From: Phytophthora quininea
Taxonomy: Eukaryota; Oomycota; Peronosporomycetes; Peronosporales; Peronosporaceae
DNA: 64,000 nucleotides
Reading direction: 5' to 3'
Assembly (NCBI GenBank): GCA_011947345.1
Contig: JAAVTG010000946.1
Coordinates: 1-64,000 of the forward strand
In this document: positions 32,011 to 43,334 of the stretch, piece after piece
Layout of the letters: every line of letters begins with the position of its first letter
Position numbering within the stretch: position 1 is the first letter of the stretch
Made by a program: the position numbers and the translations under genes
Notes under the pieces: model-generated
Told to the model about the DNA's origin: nothing
Database searches by the model: none
What the model saw: only the letters and a program-made list of their open reading frames with translations

Positions 32011-35000
32011 TTAAAAGCCGAATTCGTAGTTGCGCTGCTTGGGCTGGTACGGCGCATCAGACACAAACGAAGGCTCCATCGAGTGCTGCGAAGAGCCTTG
32101 GCCGAACGAAGGGGTCATTGACGAACCTTGGCCGTACGACGTTTGCACTGACTGTGCTGAAGATCCATGGGGCAGCGACAAGGTTGCGCCGTGAACGGCT
32201 GAGTCGTTCAGTCCGCGAGAGTCCCCAAGTCCACCGCGAGCAGTGTACTGGCTGGCGTACATCTCCGACTCTGTCTCGGAGGCACCGCGGTCGTACTTGA
32301 CCACGGCGTTGCTGCCACGGGACTCCTCGTTCGAGCGCACCATCCAAGCACGAATGTACGTACTGAAGACGACCAGCTGACGAATAAACCACAGCAGGAT
32401 CACGATCGAGTTGATGCCGATGAAGGCCTCGGCCACGCGGGTGCGCGCCGAGGCCGACATGGTGTTCGAGTTCAGGAACGCAAAAGCCAAACCAAAGTTA
32501 AGGATCTTCAGCAAGCCCAACACGTACGTGATCCGAACCACCATCTGATCCGCGAACGGCGACATAATGAACACACACGCGAGGTACAGTGCCTGAATGC
32601 CGATGACCACAATCAGCTGCGTCGGGTCGCCCGACACACAGCCCACGAGGACACCGGTCGCAATCTGCACCACGACGTCGATCACGAAAAACATGCGGCT
32701 GCGGTAAGTGTACTCGCAGTAAAGCGAGCCCCACGTAGCCAGATTCTCGAATTGTTCCAGCTCATCTTTGGTCTTGTGCATGATGACACGGCCAGCCACC
32801 GCCAGCACACCAAAGCACACCAGCACCAGAGCGATGATGGCAATCACGAGCGCATCGGCAATTGTGGAAGCCTGCACCTCCATGGAGATCTCGAACGACG
32901 CCAGCATACTCAGTGGGAACAGTGCAAAGTACCAGACAAGGACGCACAGGCCCAGAGCTCGGATGGATACGCTACGGAGACGGTGCACGCCCGACGTGTA
33001 GCTGTTCAGGTCCGAAGACTCCTCGTCCAGCGCTTTCTCAGCCTTGCGCTTAGCCAGCATAGCCAGAACCAGAAACACAACAAGCAGGACGCCCATGATC
33101 ACAGCAAAGCCGCTAGCGCTGTCAATCAGAATGTTTTCCTCCGAGATACCAATGCGGTCAGCGTAGGACACGATACCGCCCAATACGATCGTTTCCAGGC
33201 GACGGGCCGAACCGCTGGATGTCGAGTCTTGGATCAAAAAGTTGCTCCACGCAAAAGAGTCCGTGTAGTCCCAAAGGAAATACGGCGTTTTGAGTACGGT
33301 GAGCTCCGAGGTCGCTTGCATCTGCTGCAGGTACGCCACATAGAACATAAACTCCCACGTGTTGGGGCTCCAAGCAGCATTAACCCACAGGAGGTTGGCA
33401 TCCAAAGACACAAAGTGAAAGAACAGCAGCAGTGCCACCGAAATTCCAGCGAAAGCCACCGATGCGTAGCGCAAGAAGTTGTGGAAAGCAGTCGCAGACG
33501 CGGACAGTACGTCGCTGTTCTCCGTGTCAACGTATGTGTTCCGTCCTCCAATCACGTTGGCATTCGTCGTGGTTGCGCTACCAGACGTAGCCGTCTTCCC
33601 GCGGACGTACGTCTCTGTTTGCTGCGATGCACTGTTGTCGTTGTTAGAGATGTCGAGCACTACCGGCTTTTCTGTTGCAGAGCTATCCTCGGGGATAGCA
33701 AACGGATCCGACGAGCCGCTCGTCGCTGTGATCGGAGTGGCGGACGCATTGTACATGATCACATCCGACTGGGTCTGATCCTTTTGGGCCGACGCATCCA
33801 TCTCACCATCACTGCCACCAGAGTTGGTCTCGATCGCAATCGGAGACTTTGTGGTGGTAGGCGTCGCCGTCACTGGGGGCGGCGAAGAGGTTGATCCTTC
33901 ACCGTTGCTCCCGGATGAGGGCTTCTGTGTCACCGGCGCGGGCGACTTCGTGACCGGGATGTCCGATGATCCCGAGGAGCTGGAAGGGGCCTCTGTCTTG
34001 TCCGTGGAAGGAGTATGGGTTGCCGGGGTCTCCGTGGATGGCGTCGCAGTAGACGGCGTCTCTGTGGATGGAGTCGCCGTTGATGGGGTTTCCGTTGAAG
34101 GCGTGATAGTCACAGGAACATCCGTCGAAGGAGTTGCAGTCACTGGCACGTCCGTCACAGACGGTGTTAGCGTGACAGGAGTCAATGTGACAGGCGTTAA
34201 CGTGACAGGAGTCAATGTAATCGGAGAGTCCGTCGTGGACGGTGCCGTTGTAGTGGATGGCGTCGTTGTCGTCGTCGGCGTCAGCGTGATATCGGGCAAA
34301 AGCGTAGCCGGTGATGATGTTGTAGTTGGCGTCGTTGTAGTACTCGGTACGAGTGTAATGTCCGGTAAAAGCGTAACTGGGGATGATGTTGTAGTTGGCA
34401 CCGTCGTGGTTGCCGGTGTCGTCGTCGTCGATGGAGTCGTAGTAGCAGTGGCTGTTGTTGGAGCCGGCGTCAGCAGGTTCGTGATCGGAGTCAGCACCGA
34501 CGTGGCTGCTGGCGTTGTCGTCGTCGAAGGGGCCGTAGTTGCCGTGGATGGTGCCGTCGTAGGTGCCGATGTTAGCAAGTCAGTCACCGGAGTCAGGAGC
34601 GACGGAGCCGTCGTGGTCGTAGACGTCGAAGGCGCTGTCGTAGCCGTAGCCGTTGTTGGGGCAGGCGTCAGCAAATTCGTCACCGGGGACAAGATCGAGC
34701 TAGGCGAAGTGGCCGTCGGGGCATCTGTCGTCGTTGACGTGGAAGGTGCTGTCGTAGCCGTAGCCGTTGTTGGGGCAGGCGTCAGCAAATTCGTCACCGG
34801 GGACAAGATCGAGCTAGGCGAAGTGGCCGTCGGGGCATCTGTCGTCGTTGACGTGGAAGGTGCTGTCGTAGCCGTAGCCGTTGTTGGGGCAGGCGTCAGC
34901 AAATTCGTCACCGGGGACAAGATCGAGCTAGGCGAAGTGGCCGTCGGGGCATCCGTCGTCGTAGACGTGGAAGGTGCTGTCGTAGCCGTTGAGGTCGTCG

Positions 35001-35493
35001 GGGCCGGCGTTAGCAGGTTCGTAACAGGCGAGAGAATCGAACCGGAGGGAGCTGCAGTCGGCGCGTCCGTGGTAGTCATCGTTGAACTCGTTGTCGACGA
35101 CGACGTTGACGGGGCCGTGGTTGTTGACGGCGCAGTCGTGGCCGCGGGGGCCGACGTCAGCAAATTCGTGACCGAAGACAGCAGTCCTCCAGACGACGTG
35201 GACGTTGACGGCGCAGTCGTCGCGGTCGAAGTCGACGGCGAGTCCGCAGTAGAGCTGGTCGACGTCGTCAGCGCAGTCGGAGTCGTAGTCGAGTCCGACG
35301 TGGTGGACGTATCGGAGGCGTCCGAGGGCGCCACGGAGGCGGCGTTCGTGATGCCTCCTAAAATCCCGGCGTCCAGTCCAAGCAGCAGTTGACGCTGCGC
35401 GTAGCCCGTGGCGGCGTCCACCGCCAGCGCCTGCGTCTCCGCAGCCAGCGTGAGCGCCAGCGCGACGAGCGTCAGCACGCGCACATTGGCCAT
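32011..35493 (-). CDS. Ser/Thr-rich secreted-domain TRP-like (Flc/Pkd2-type) membrane protein
   Basis: The ATG at 35493 gives a clean signal peptide (MANVRVLTLVALALTLAAE). About 500 residues of Thr/Ser/Pro/Ala-rich, mucin-like sequence follow, a likely O-glycosylated wall-facing domain, including three or more 38-residue tandem repeats starting SILSPVTNLLTPAPTT. The C-terminal half is polytopic: NFLRYASVAFAGISVALLLF, then a WSPNTWEFMFYVAYLQQM...SFAWSNFL block and about eight TM helices. This resembles the fungal TRP-like/flavin-carrier family (PF06011 type). The tail is Ser/Gln/Gly-rich (GQGSSMTPSFGQGSSQHSME). Uninterrupted at 1160 residues. A mechanosensor or ion-channel role at the cell surface is inference. 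The long antisense frame over the repeats is a by-product of codon bias. Confidence 0.75.
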   Translation of the reverse strand: MANVRVLTLVALALTLAAETQALAVDAATGYAQRQLLLGLDAGILGGITNAASVAPSDASDTSTTSDSTTTPTALTTSTSSTADSPSTSTATTAPSTSTSSGGLLSSVTNLLTSAPAATTAPSTTTAPSTSSSTTSSTMTTTDAPTAAPSGSILSPVTNLLTPAPTTSTATTAPSTSTTTDAPTATSPSSILSPVTNLLTPAPTTATATTAPSTSTTTDAPTATSPSSILSPVTNLLTPAPTTATATTAPSTSTTTDAPTATSPSSILSPVTNLLTPAPTTATATTAPSTSTTTTAPSLLTPVTDLLTSAPTTAPSTATTAPSTTTTPAATSVLTPITNLLTPAPTTATATTTPSTTTTPATTTVPTTTSSPVTLLPDITLVPSTTTTPTTTSSPATLLPDITLTPTTTTTPSTTTAPSTTDSPITLTPVTLTPVTLTPVTLTPSVTDVPVTATPSTDVPVTITPSTETPSTATPSTETPSTATPSTETPATHTPSTDKTEAPSSSSGSSDIPVTKSPAPVTQKPSSGSNGEGSTSSPPPVTATPTTTKSPIAIETNSGGSDGEMDASAQKDQTQSDVIMYNASATPITATSGSSDPFAIPEDSSATEKPVVLDISNNDNSASQQTETYVRGKTATSGSATTTNANVIGGRNTYVDTENSDVLSASATAFHNFLRYASVAFAGISVALLLFFHFVSLDANLLWVNAAWSPNTWEFMFYVAYLQQMQATSELTVLKTPYFLWDYTDSFAWSNFLIQDSTSSGSARRLETIVLGGIVSYADRIGISEENILIDSASGFAVIMGVLLVVFLVLAMLAKRKAEKALDEESSDLNSYTSGVHRLRSVSIRALGLCVLVWYFALFPLSMLASFEISMEVQASTIADALVIAIIALVLVCFGVLAVAGRVIMHKTKDELEQFENLATWGSLYCEYTYRSRMFFVIDVVVQIATGVLVGCVSGDPTQLIVVIGIQALYLACVFIMSPFADQMVVRITYVLGLLKILNFGLAFAFLNSNTMSASARTRVAEAFIGINSIVILLWFIRQLVVFSTYIRAWMVRSNEESRGSNAVVKYDRGASETESEMYASQYTARGGLGDSRGLNDSAVHGATLSLPHGSSAQSVQTSYGQGSSMTPSFGQGSSQHSMEPSFVSDAPYQPKQRNYEFGF
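34634..34990. repeat. 114-bp tandem repeats coding 38-residue units
   Basis: Starts at 34634, 34748 and 34862 are 114 bp apart and nearly identical at DNA level, implying recent expansion. A fourth, diverged unit follows. They encode the Thr-rich stalk of the TRP-like protein. Confidence 0.9.
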
Positions 35494-36406
35494 GGTGCTG
35501 TCGGCCAGTGAATCAGTGTACGTCGGCGGGTCTGACGGCGCCGAGCGTGGGGGAGCAAGCAACCAGAAGCAACCGATTGATGGAATGAACGGGGAGAGCA
35601 GCGAGGGCCGCGGCAGTAGAGGCCGAGGCCTGCCCAGGGATCTGCCATGCCTGACAGCCGGTGCGGTTGTCGTCCAATCGGGCATGCACTGACTTCCTCA
35701 GTTCGGTGCGACGCGGTAATTCCCAACGCGAGTAACTGGGACGGGAGCGCAGCTACACAATGTGCTTTGTCGGGGCGGGGCAAGCCCAAGGGATTGCCGA
35801 TCCCCCGCACCGAGCTGCAGGGGTGGCTTCCTCGACAGTTGTTGCTTTGCAATCGGACGCCAGTGCCGGTACATACCCCACGTGCACGCCTGCAGATCAG
35901 AAAACGTTACGCTAGCAAGACGTTGCCGCCGGTGCCACAGTGTGTTCACGACGGTAGAGCGAGAAGGCTTGGCCTACTACTAGTCACGTATTGCATTCGT
36001 CGATACAGAGTCCTAGAGGGACTCGGACCTGTGCCATTGCAACACGTTTTGCCCCGGAGAGGCCAAGTTTGGTTACTTGACCAAGCCGGCCTTACCTCTG
36101 GGAAGAAAAATCGGGCATGCAGTTCAAAATTTTTGTAAGTCGACCACGGTTGCGGTCCATGATCTCAAAGTGTTGGCCAAGGTTTGCAGTCCTAGCGACA
36201 CTAGCCGTGCGCTCCTCGGCGACGAGGCACACTGGTTTGCAGGGGTCAACGTGCATGTTCAAACTGGTGCTCGTTCTGGACAAGCGATCTGGTTCTGTCT
36301 AAATTTGCAACTGCTGCAACATTCTATCCTCGATCACACCTGCGTTGGCATAATGCACGGCACTGCACGCCGCTGCCCAAGCACGAGCCCCTCCCAGAGA
36401 CCAACC
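35494..36406. other. Intergenic, no supported gene
   Basis: Overlapping ORFs up to 163 codons at 35647-36138 show no domain, no signal peptide and no coding-like composition. It contains the upstream region of the TRP-like gene and the 3' flank of ferroportin. Confidence 0.45.
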
Positions 36407-37856
36407 TCACTTGATTTCTGGGACCTTGCTCGTTGGACGGACGTAAATGTTGCGGCACCGCCCATATTTGACGTCCCACGTTGTGAAGCCAACTGCTGCA
36501 GCAAGCACAGTGGTAACGGAGAAAACCACGAGCGCCTCAAACTGCCGTGGGTCGTGGAAAATGACGCCCAAGACTTGGATAAGCAGGTAGAACAATTGAT
36601 ACGTGGCTGTCTGCATGGAGTTGATGGCGCCGCGGCGACTCGGTTCGACCCACTCCTGCATGATCTGGGTCTCGGCAAGGTCCGCACACCACAGCCACAG
36701 CCGCGCAACAATCATGGAGCCCAGCATCACGTAGTCCGACGCACGCGACTCGCCTGCTAACAAGAATGCGGCCAACACCGGCACCAAGCTCAGAAAGAAC
36801 AGCCAGATGCTCATCACGGCAACCCGCTCCAGCCGTGAGGTGACTTGCCGCAGATACGGAAAGAGCACGGTGCCCAACAGGCCAAACACAGCTCCAGCGC
36901 CACGCCCAGAACCCAGCAAAGAGTCTGACATTCCTCGCCACTTGAGGTAGGCGATGTTGAGCGAGCCATTGTCCAGCACCGTCATGTACAGCGTGCAATA
37001 CGAAAAGCTCAGCAAGAAGACCGGATGCCTCGCGTAGGTACGCCACATCGCTGCATGTCGTGATAGAGCGGAATCATTGTCCCTTGCTTGTCCTCGCTGC
37101 TCATCAGGACGTCCAGGCTTGTCCTTGGTCGCAAGTTCGGGCACGAGCTTGTAGATGTCACGAGTCATGAAATACTCGAGCGGCGTGGAGAGCGCATTCC
37201 AAATGCCCACCGTTGAGGCACCGATCATGGCGCGCGTCGTAGGGTCATTGCCAGCAAATTGCATGATGACGCCGAAGGCTAGTGGCCCCAAAAGCTTGCA
37301 CGCCAAGTCGATTCGCCTCAAAATCGTGTTGACGCTTGCTAGTGTTGTCGATAGCCCCGCGCCGCGATTCTGCGCGATAACAACGACCCAGTCGCGCTCA
37401 ATGCTAAGTGTCTGCGCTTCGTTGAGTACTTGGCCAACGCCGCCGCATACGAGGGTTCCTGCAAAGAGCAGAGCTAGCGGCCGCGTCCACTCAGGCTTGT
37501 GCAGACCGTCGGCATCGGTAACTAGCAGTATCGCTCCCAGCAGACCAGTGCTGACGATGACCAAGCAATTTTCCAGCACAATAGCGAGTCGCATCGCAGC
37601 CCACCGGTTTGACACGTCGAGCTGTCTCCCCACTGACGGTATCGCGACAAGGCACGTGGCATACATGGTCAGCGAAAAGCAGGCCCCAGGCAGCAACGTG
37701 TCCACGAAAATCTCCATGAGCAGGATGGGGATTGCAAACTCCCACATGCGATCTCCCTGCACCAAAGCGGTCTGCTGTTAGTGTTCGGCATCCTCAGAGC
37801 CCCCATTGTTCTGCACGCACCCATGCAGACAGCAAATGGCCGGCGTAAAGGTACAT
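36407..37856 (-). CDS. SLC40A1: Ferroportin-type iron exporter (SLC40A1 family)
   Basis: A polytopic iron(II) exporter. Exon 2 (36407-37756) reads GDRMWEFAIPILLMEIFVDT, IERDWVVVIAQNRGAGLST, NTILRRIDLACKLLGPLAFG, FLLSFSYCTLYMTVLDNGSL, ARLWLWCADLAETQIMQEWV and RRGAINSMQTATYQLFYLL. These align along the whole ferroportin family (GDRMW, QRDWIVVVA, ATIRRIDQ..ILAP, FLYMTVL, RIGLWSFDLTVTQLLQE). A 64-bp GT-AG intron (37757-37820) splices exon 1, MYLYAGHLLSAW, exactly onto GDRMW, as in the animal protein (LYLGHSLSTWGDRMW). The 5' end is uncertain: the ATG at 37856 is the minimal start and further residues probably lie upstream. No frame breaks in exon 2. Confidence 0.92.
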
Positions 37857-37939
37857 GAGCACTCTTCTGGGCCGTCGTGAGTCTTGTTGTTCTTCACTGT
37901 GCACGTTCCAAACGACACCGTCAGTAAGAGCGTCAAACT

Positions 37940-38301
37940 TCCGCAATCGAAGGTGGCATGGCGTATACTTGCAGCAATCGAGCCTCCTCCTCCTCTGCAT
38001 CGTACTTGTCCAACAACGCCGCGTAGAGACCCCGACGATCGGAATCAATGTCGACGCGCCAATAATGAGCATGACGATGCTGCTGGATGGTGTCGAGAGA
38101 CACACTGCATCCACGTGCAGCAGGCAGGCTGCTCGCCAGAGACCGACATACAACACGTCAGAACAGTATTCCAACAGTACCGACGAGAATTTAGTTCCTA
38201 CCGGTCCCATTCAGCACCAGTAGCACGCTGGCAACGCCCACCGCCACGCAGACGAACACCGTCGGCTCCATTGTCAGAGGCGATCTTGAGGCAGATGGCA
38301 T
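37940..38301 (-). CDS. Possible small membrane protein
   Basis: From the ATG at 38301 the frame gives a hydrophobic segment (VFVCVAVGVASVLLVLNGT). A potential GT-AG intron (GTAGGAACTA to GGCGAGCAG) leads to a second hydrophobic stretch (IVMLIIGASTLIPIVGVS), then in another frame an acidic tail, DKYDAEEEEARLL. Not recognised. It could also be 5' sequence of the ferroportin gene. Confidence 0.3.
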
Positions 38302-38590
38302 AATTTCTAAATCTGCAACGTTGCAAAAGCTCAGATTTTAGAATGCTAGCCACCCCACCGTCATGGTTGCAGTCCAGCTTGCCCGTTTGTGGCACAAGAC
38401 CACTTTCGGTGGACCCGCCCAAGCAGGTCGTCACGGCAGGAAAACTGCCTGAGGTCGTCTTGGAGGTGTGGGTGATGACGACCGTGGCATTCAAGCTGGC
38501 TCGGCAGTACTCCTGCTAGTCAAATTGGAGGTCGAAGATGAATTCGACGGTCACGAACGCGCACTCGTTAATGCACCTTGCTGAATGGGA

Positions 38591-41500
38591 GTTGCGCAAC
38601 TTTTTATTACGCGTAATATACGTAAAATTGAACCGGACCGTGCAAACCGTGCAAGTCGCATCCAGAGTCTGGATCTCATTCCGGATTTTACAAGCTTCTG
38701 CGAAGAACAAGTTGCGCGACTTCTCTGTGGACAAAATGGCCGAAGTCGGCAGGCAGAGGAAGCGTGAGCGCGAGAACGCGACGAGCGACAGCGACGATGA
38801 CGGCGAGGGGCTTGATGCGACTCAGCCCTCTGTTGAACCACCAGGTGAGAGGTTGTTTCAACTGTTTGCGTCTGTGGTTTGTATTAGTAAAATCGTCTGG
38901 CTGTTGCAGCATCGAAGGTCTCGCTAGCTGTAGTCCCAAGCATTGAAGGGAGGACATTTGACACCTGGGGTGCTTTATTCTCTTTCTGGGAGCAGTTTGA
39001 ACGGGAAAACTTGGTGGTGTATCGCACACGCGACTGCCAGACCACGGCTTACTACAACCGCCAGCGCACGAATCACCTCGAACGTCAGATCCCCCTCGAG
39101 TTTGGGTACGCCTTCCGCAAGTACACATGCACGCTTGGCTGCAAGCAGAAGTCACGTGCGACGGGCAAGCGCGCGCAGCGTGCAGCGCTATCGCGGGTGT
39201 GGTGCGTCGTTTAGAGTTGCGGTAGTGTGTGTGGGTGGCTCTGCTGCTAGAGCTCGAGAAGTCAAGCGGCTAAAGACGCAAGCTGCAGAAGATGCTGCAG
39301 ATGCCAATGATCGACGTTGGGTCATTAGAGTTATTCGAGAGGTGTGTGAGATAACATGATTTAGAGTTCGGTCAGATTTACGCTAATGTTCACTTATTGT
39401 AGGAAAGAACGCACAATCATGTCACTAACGAGACCATCTACACGGCACTCAAACAGTGCAAGGAGCTGATAAGCGATTCAGTCCTCGCAATTTTGGATGC
39501 ATTTGGGCAGACCAACACGGAGACCAAGCAAATAACTAACTTTATCGCTGATAAGACAGGTATTTGTTTTTGTTATCATGACCGACTTGTCGCTTAGTTA
39601 ACGAGTGCTGGTGTGGGCAGGGCTTCCGATAACTTCCCAACAGATCCGCAACCTGATGAAAGCGCGGCTTGGGACCAAGAATGCAGAGCAACGCTTAAAA
39701 GTTGTTTTGGTCGAGTTCGTCACGGACGAGACAAATGGCTGCCTGGTCGTGCAGGGTGAGCTGGATCAGACAATCGGCATTGTGATGCAGACGAAGGCTC
39801 AGCAGGAGATTTTCAGGGCGTGGAGCGGCACGCTAGCGCTGGACTGGACTCACAACTGCACCAGCATCGGATTTTATGTCGGTAAGAATCGTAGTTGCGC
39901 AACTTTGAAACCTATTTACGGCAAACTAACAGGAATTGTACTGTGGAACGGACAGGTGCTCTTGTTGCCACGGTAGCTACGGGTCGTGGGGTATCTGTAC
40001 TCGATTTCCTGTGTCTTAACCAGCAGAAAGAGACGCTGCTAGCAGTTCTACGTTGGTTCACGAAGCAGAATCCAATCGTTAAACATTTGCAGAGCATTGT
40101 AATAGACAAAGACTTTACGGAGTGGTCAACACTTCGCGAGGCGTTTCCACAAGCCGCGGTAAGGCCATTTGCGTGATAATTGTAGACTATTCGTATTGCT
40201 AACGCATGGTATTCCTCAGATTTTACTGTGTCAATTTCATGCACTCCGCCGTGTGAGAGAGATGATGGTTGGCAAGAATTATTTTGTGGCGCCGCCCCGC
40301 CGCGCCGAAGTGGAGCAGCGATTCCAAGAGTTACTCTACATGCCGACTCGCGAGCAATTTCAAAACGGATTGGAGGAATTCGAACGGCGCTTGAAAACGC
40401 TTGCTCCTGCTTTTGCAGGATACTTTTCCAGGAACTGGAAGTCCTGCAGCAATATGTGGGCAAACTATGGTCGTCGTCGCTGTTTTTCTGCCGGAAACAC
40501 GACTACTAACCGCGTAGTAGCGGGATGGAATCAACTGAAGCAGTTGCTTGGCAAGAAAACCAGCGTCGATCGATGCGTTCGCGTGATGATGCAGCACCAG
40601 CTCAGTGTGTTGCGCGACGTGTCAAGTGTTGTTAATCTGTTTGAAGTTTGCCCACCTGTGGCGGACACTCTACCGCAAGAATTGCAACGACTCGGAGCCG
40701 TTTTGAGTGTGTTCGCTGTGGCGTTGGTAGTGGGTCAGTGGGAGCGCTACCTAACCGGGGAGTGAGTTGGAATTGGAGTCACGACCACGAGGAGCTCCGT
40801 GATGTGTACCGGCTTGCGCTGTCGGAGGGTAGCCAAATTCAAGTCACATGGCCGCTCCGTGGAGTCGTTGAATGTGATTGTGTCTTTTCGTGTCGACTCG
40901 GCTCCCGTGTAAACATCTATGCAGTGTCTTGGCTTCTCTACGAGACCAAGACGCTTTTGAAGTTGAGCAACTTGACAGCCGATGGTCGATGAGTGCGGCG
41001 CGGTCAGTGATTCCTGCCATCGATGAAACCGTCCGACATCTCCGATCGGTGAGCCGACTAACCGGTGATAGCTGCCACGAACCTGCCTCTGCAGTGATGC
41101 TCGGGTCCAGGAAGCGAATTGCCTACGTGAAGTTAAAGCGAGGAGAAGCCTGTAAGCAACCTGTTGTTTCCGACTGTGAGAAGTACAACATGGTGCGTGC
41201 GGAAGTGATGCCCGTGATTGACGCTCTCCAGCAACTACCGTCGCTGCGGTTATATGAGGCCTTTGCTGACTTGCGTCTAGTGGTGAACACCTTCGTGCAG
41301 AAATGGAAGTTGCAGCCATTTGAACAGGTCGGAGGCAACGTTGACGACGACGACGTAGATGAAAATGAGACATCAGGTCACGAATCAGTAGACGAAAATC
41401 GTGAAGGTGCGCAACTTTTGACGAAGGTGCGCAACTTCTGCTTCATTCAGCCCACAAACTCACTGTGGAGCCTTGTGCAGCCACCTGTGACGATCCTGTA

Positions 41501-42800
41501 CCAGCAGCAGAGGCCCGAGTGGATAAACTGACGCAGGATTTGGCGGTGTGTTGCGTGGAGAACCCTCTCAGGTGTCGTTACCCGACTTGCAGATCAGCGA
41601 GCAATCGCAGGAGCTGATTCAAGTGAGATCGAAGACAACAGAACAGATTTTGGCCGAGACGGAAGCACTTCTCAAGCGCGCTGATGCCATTGACGCAATG
41701 GAGGTCATAAAACTGCCTCCTGCTACTACCTCAAGGGCCAAATCGTCGCCAAGCTTCAGGAGAGGCGTCGTCGACTGTCAAAGTGACTGTCCTGTTTCGC
41801 TGAATGACTTTCTTCTTTGGATGACGCACACACCCGACGTGTTGTTCGTCGGAAACGCTGTAAAAAATATCCAGTGCTCTACACGGAGAATTTCCTACTC
41901 GCAAGACCCCCAACAGTGATACAACGACGTGCCGAGAATGTTGTGAATCCTAGCAACTTTGTCATCCCACGCGGATTATTGCGACGCGTAAACAGCTCTC
42001 TGATTCAGTGGATTGAAAAGCAAGCAGAAGTTCTTGAGCCCGATCCTGAAGACCTCATTCCGGTGGCGTATGTTGCCACCGAGATGGGTGGTTTCTCGTT
42101 GTGAGTACATGTCATTACTACTGGTGCTTCAACTATCTAACGTTTGACTGTTCGCAGGGAATACGTGCATCTTGTGTCGAACTTCTACACTGCTTGTAAA
42201 CATGCAGAAACCTACACCCGTGATTTATTGTGGCTGGAGCAAGATTGGAGTGGCAGCGCCGAGGTGGAAATTCGCTTCTTAGAGAAAATCAAGCTGGACG
42301 TGCAGTCACTACCCCCAGGTCGCACAACTGTTTCGAGAATCTCCTTTAAGCCGTGTCTTCGAAACACGGTCAAATGTGGCAGGACGCAGAATATTGGTGC
42401 CTTTTAATGAGGTGTTGGGACACCTTGCAAGAAAGAAGCGGTTAAATGATGTTGTGATGGATGCTGCGTTGTACTACGTTAGCACCTATTGTATCGGATG
42501 CTACGCTGTTGCGTCAGCCGATGTCACTTCGGGTGACTACATCTTTCCGGACTACGCACTGTCCTCGTGTTCGTACGTACTAGTTCCTGTATACATGAAA
42601 GGATTGGAGCATTGGATGATCCAGATCGTCGAAGTCCAACTGAACGGAGTTGCCGCGTCCAAGGGCAAGCTGTGGGTTACCCTTTACGATCCTCTTGGCA
42701 TGAAATCCAATCTAGACGTGTGTGAGGCCACCTGGGACTCGTACACATTGACACTGCTTCATAAATTGACCGCGATGCAAGTCGTGTCAAGTTGCGCAAC
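38591..42800. repeat. Recurrent AAGTTGCGCAACTT palindrome
   Basis: A 14-bp palindrome, perfect at 42789-42802. Versions with one or two changes lie at 38589-38602, 38709-38722, 39892-39905, 41404-41417 and 41424-41437, all inside or just before the MULE-Ulp1 gene. One lies in an intron and one 15 bp before the start codon. It may be a transposase or regulator binding site. Confidence 0.6.
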
Positions 42801-43247
42801 TTCGCACAAACCAGACCACGAAGAAAGACTACTCCACGCATTATAATGATGGCGACCGAGATTGCTTCTGCGGGGGATAGCGACGGCGGTGTGAAGAAGG
42901 CTACTAAAGCCACGGCATTGGTATCATCAAATGTTGAAAGTATAGCTAGCGATGGCAAAATGTCACCATCACGAGACAATGATCAGTTTCCAAAAGTAGT
43001 CGTCACCAAGTTGAAAAGGCCCACTCAAGACGATGGCGTCAGCTGTGGTGTCTTCTGTCTCGCTCAAGCGTATAGCTACGTCAGTGGCGTCCGTGATTTG
43101 AAGAGAAGGACAGATATCACAGCGGAAGAAGTCGCTGCCATCCGCCTTCGAGTGCTATGGGCTATACTCAGCTTCAGCGACACAAACGACGAAACCCTTC
43201 GCCGCGATGTCAAAACCTGGATGAAGTTGCAGGATGTAGCTGGGTAG
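38736..43247 (+). mobile_element. MULE transposase fused to a Ulp1-type (C48) protease, with several introns
   Basis: From the ATG at 38736 (MAEVGRQRKRERENATSD) a single multi-exon gene appears. Order of parts: a FAR1/FLYWCH-like zinc region (YTCTLGCKQ...YRGCGASFR); the MULE catalytic core (ALDWTHN, VIDKDFTEW, AILLCQFHALRRV); SWIM finger (ECDC..FVSTRLPCKH); and a Ulp1/C48 cysteine-protease domain with LNDVVMDAALYYV, EHWMIQIVEV (His), WVTLYDPLG (Asp) and QDDGVSCGVFCLAQAYSYV (Gln, Cys). GT-AG introns are supported at about 38845-38908, 39558-39622, 39881-39932, 40160-40218 and 42100-42157. Frame losses near 39180 and 40880, a stop at 40763-40765 and others remain. Protease-carrying MULEs are known in plants; the protease may cut SUMO conjugates. 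Terminal inverted repeats were not found. Confidence 0.83.
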
Positions 43248-43334
43248 TGGAGCGGATTTTCCGTGATGATGCATAAGTTAGCATTGAATATATTTTGTGA
43301 ATTTGTTGGTATTGAAGCGATCTGTAGGTTGGCT

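Noticed and set aside
32752..33894. 380-codon plus-strand ORF
   Set aside because: Antisense of the membrane domain of the TRP-like gene; His/Arg-rich with no domain.
33824..35392. 522-codon plus-strand ORF, Val/Asp/Gly-rich
   Set aside because: It is the antisense of the Thr/Ser-rich repeats of the TRP-like protein; GC-rich repeats leave antisense frames open. The minus-strand frame has a signal peptide and TM helices.
35647..36138. 163-codon plus-strand ORF
   Set aside because: No domain, poor composition, no splice or start support.
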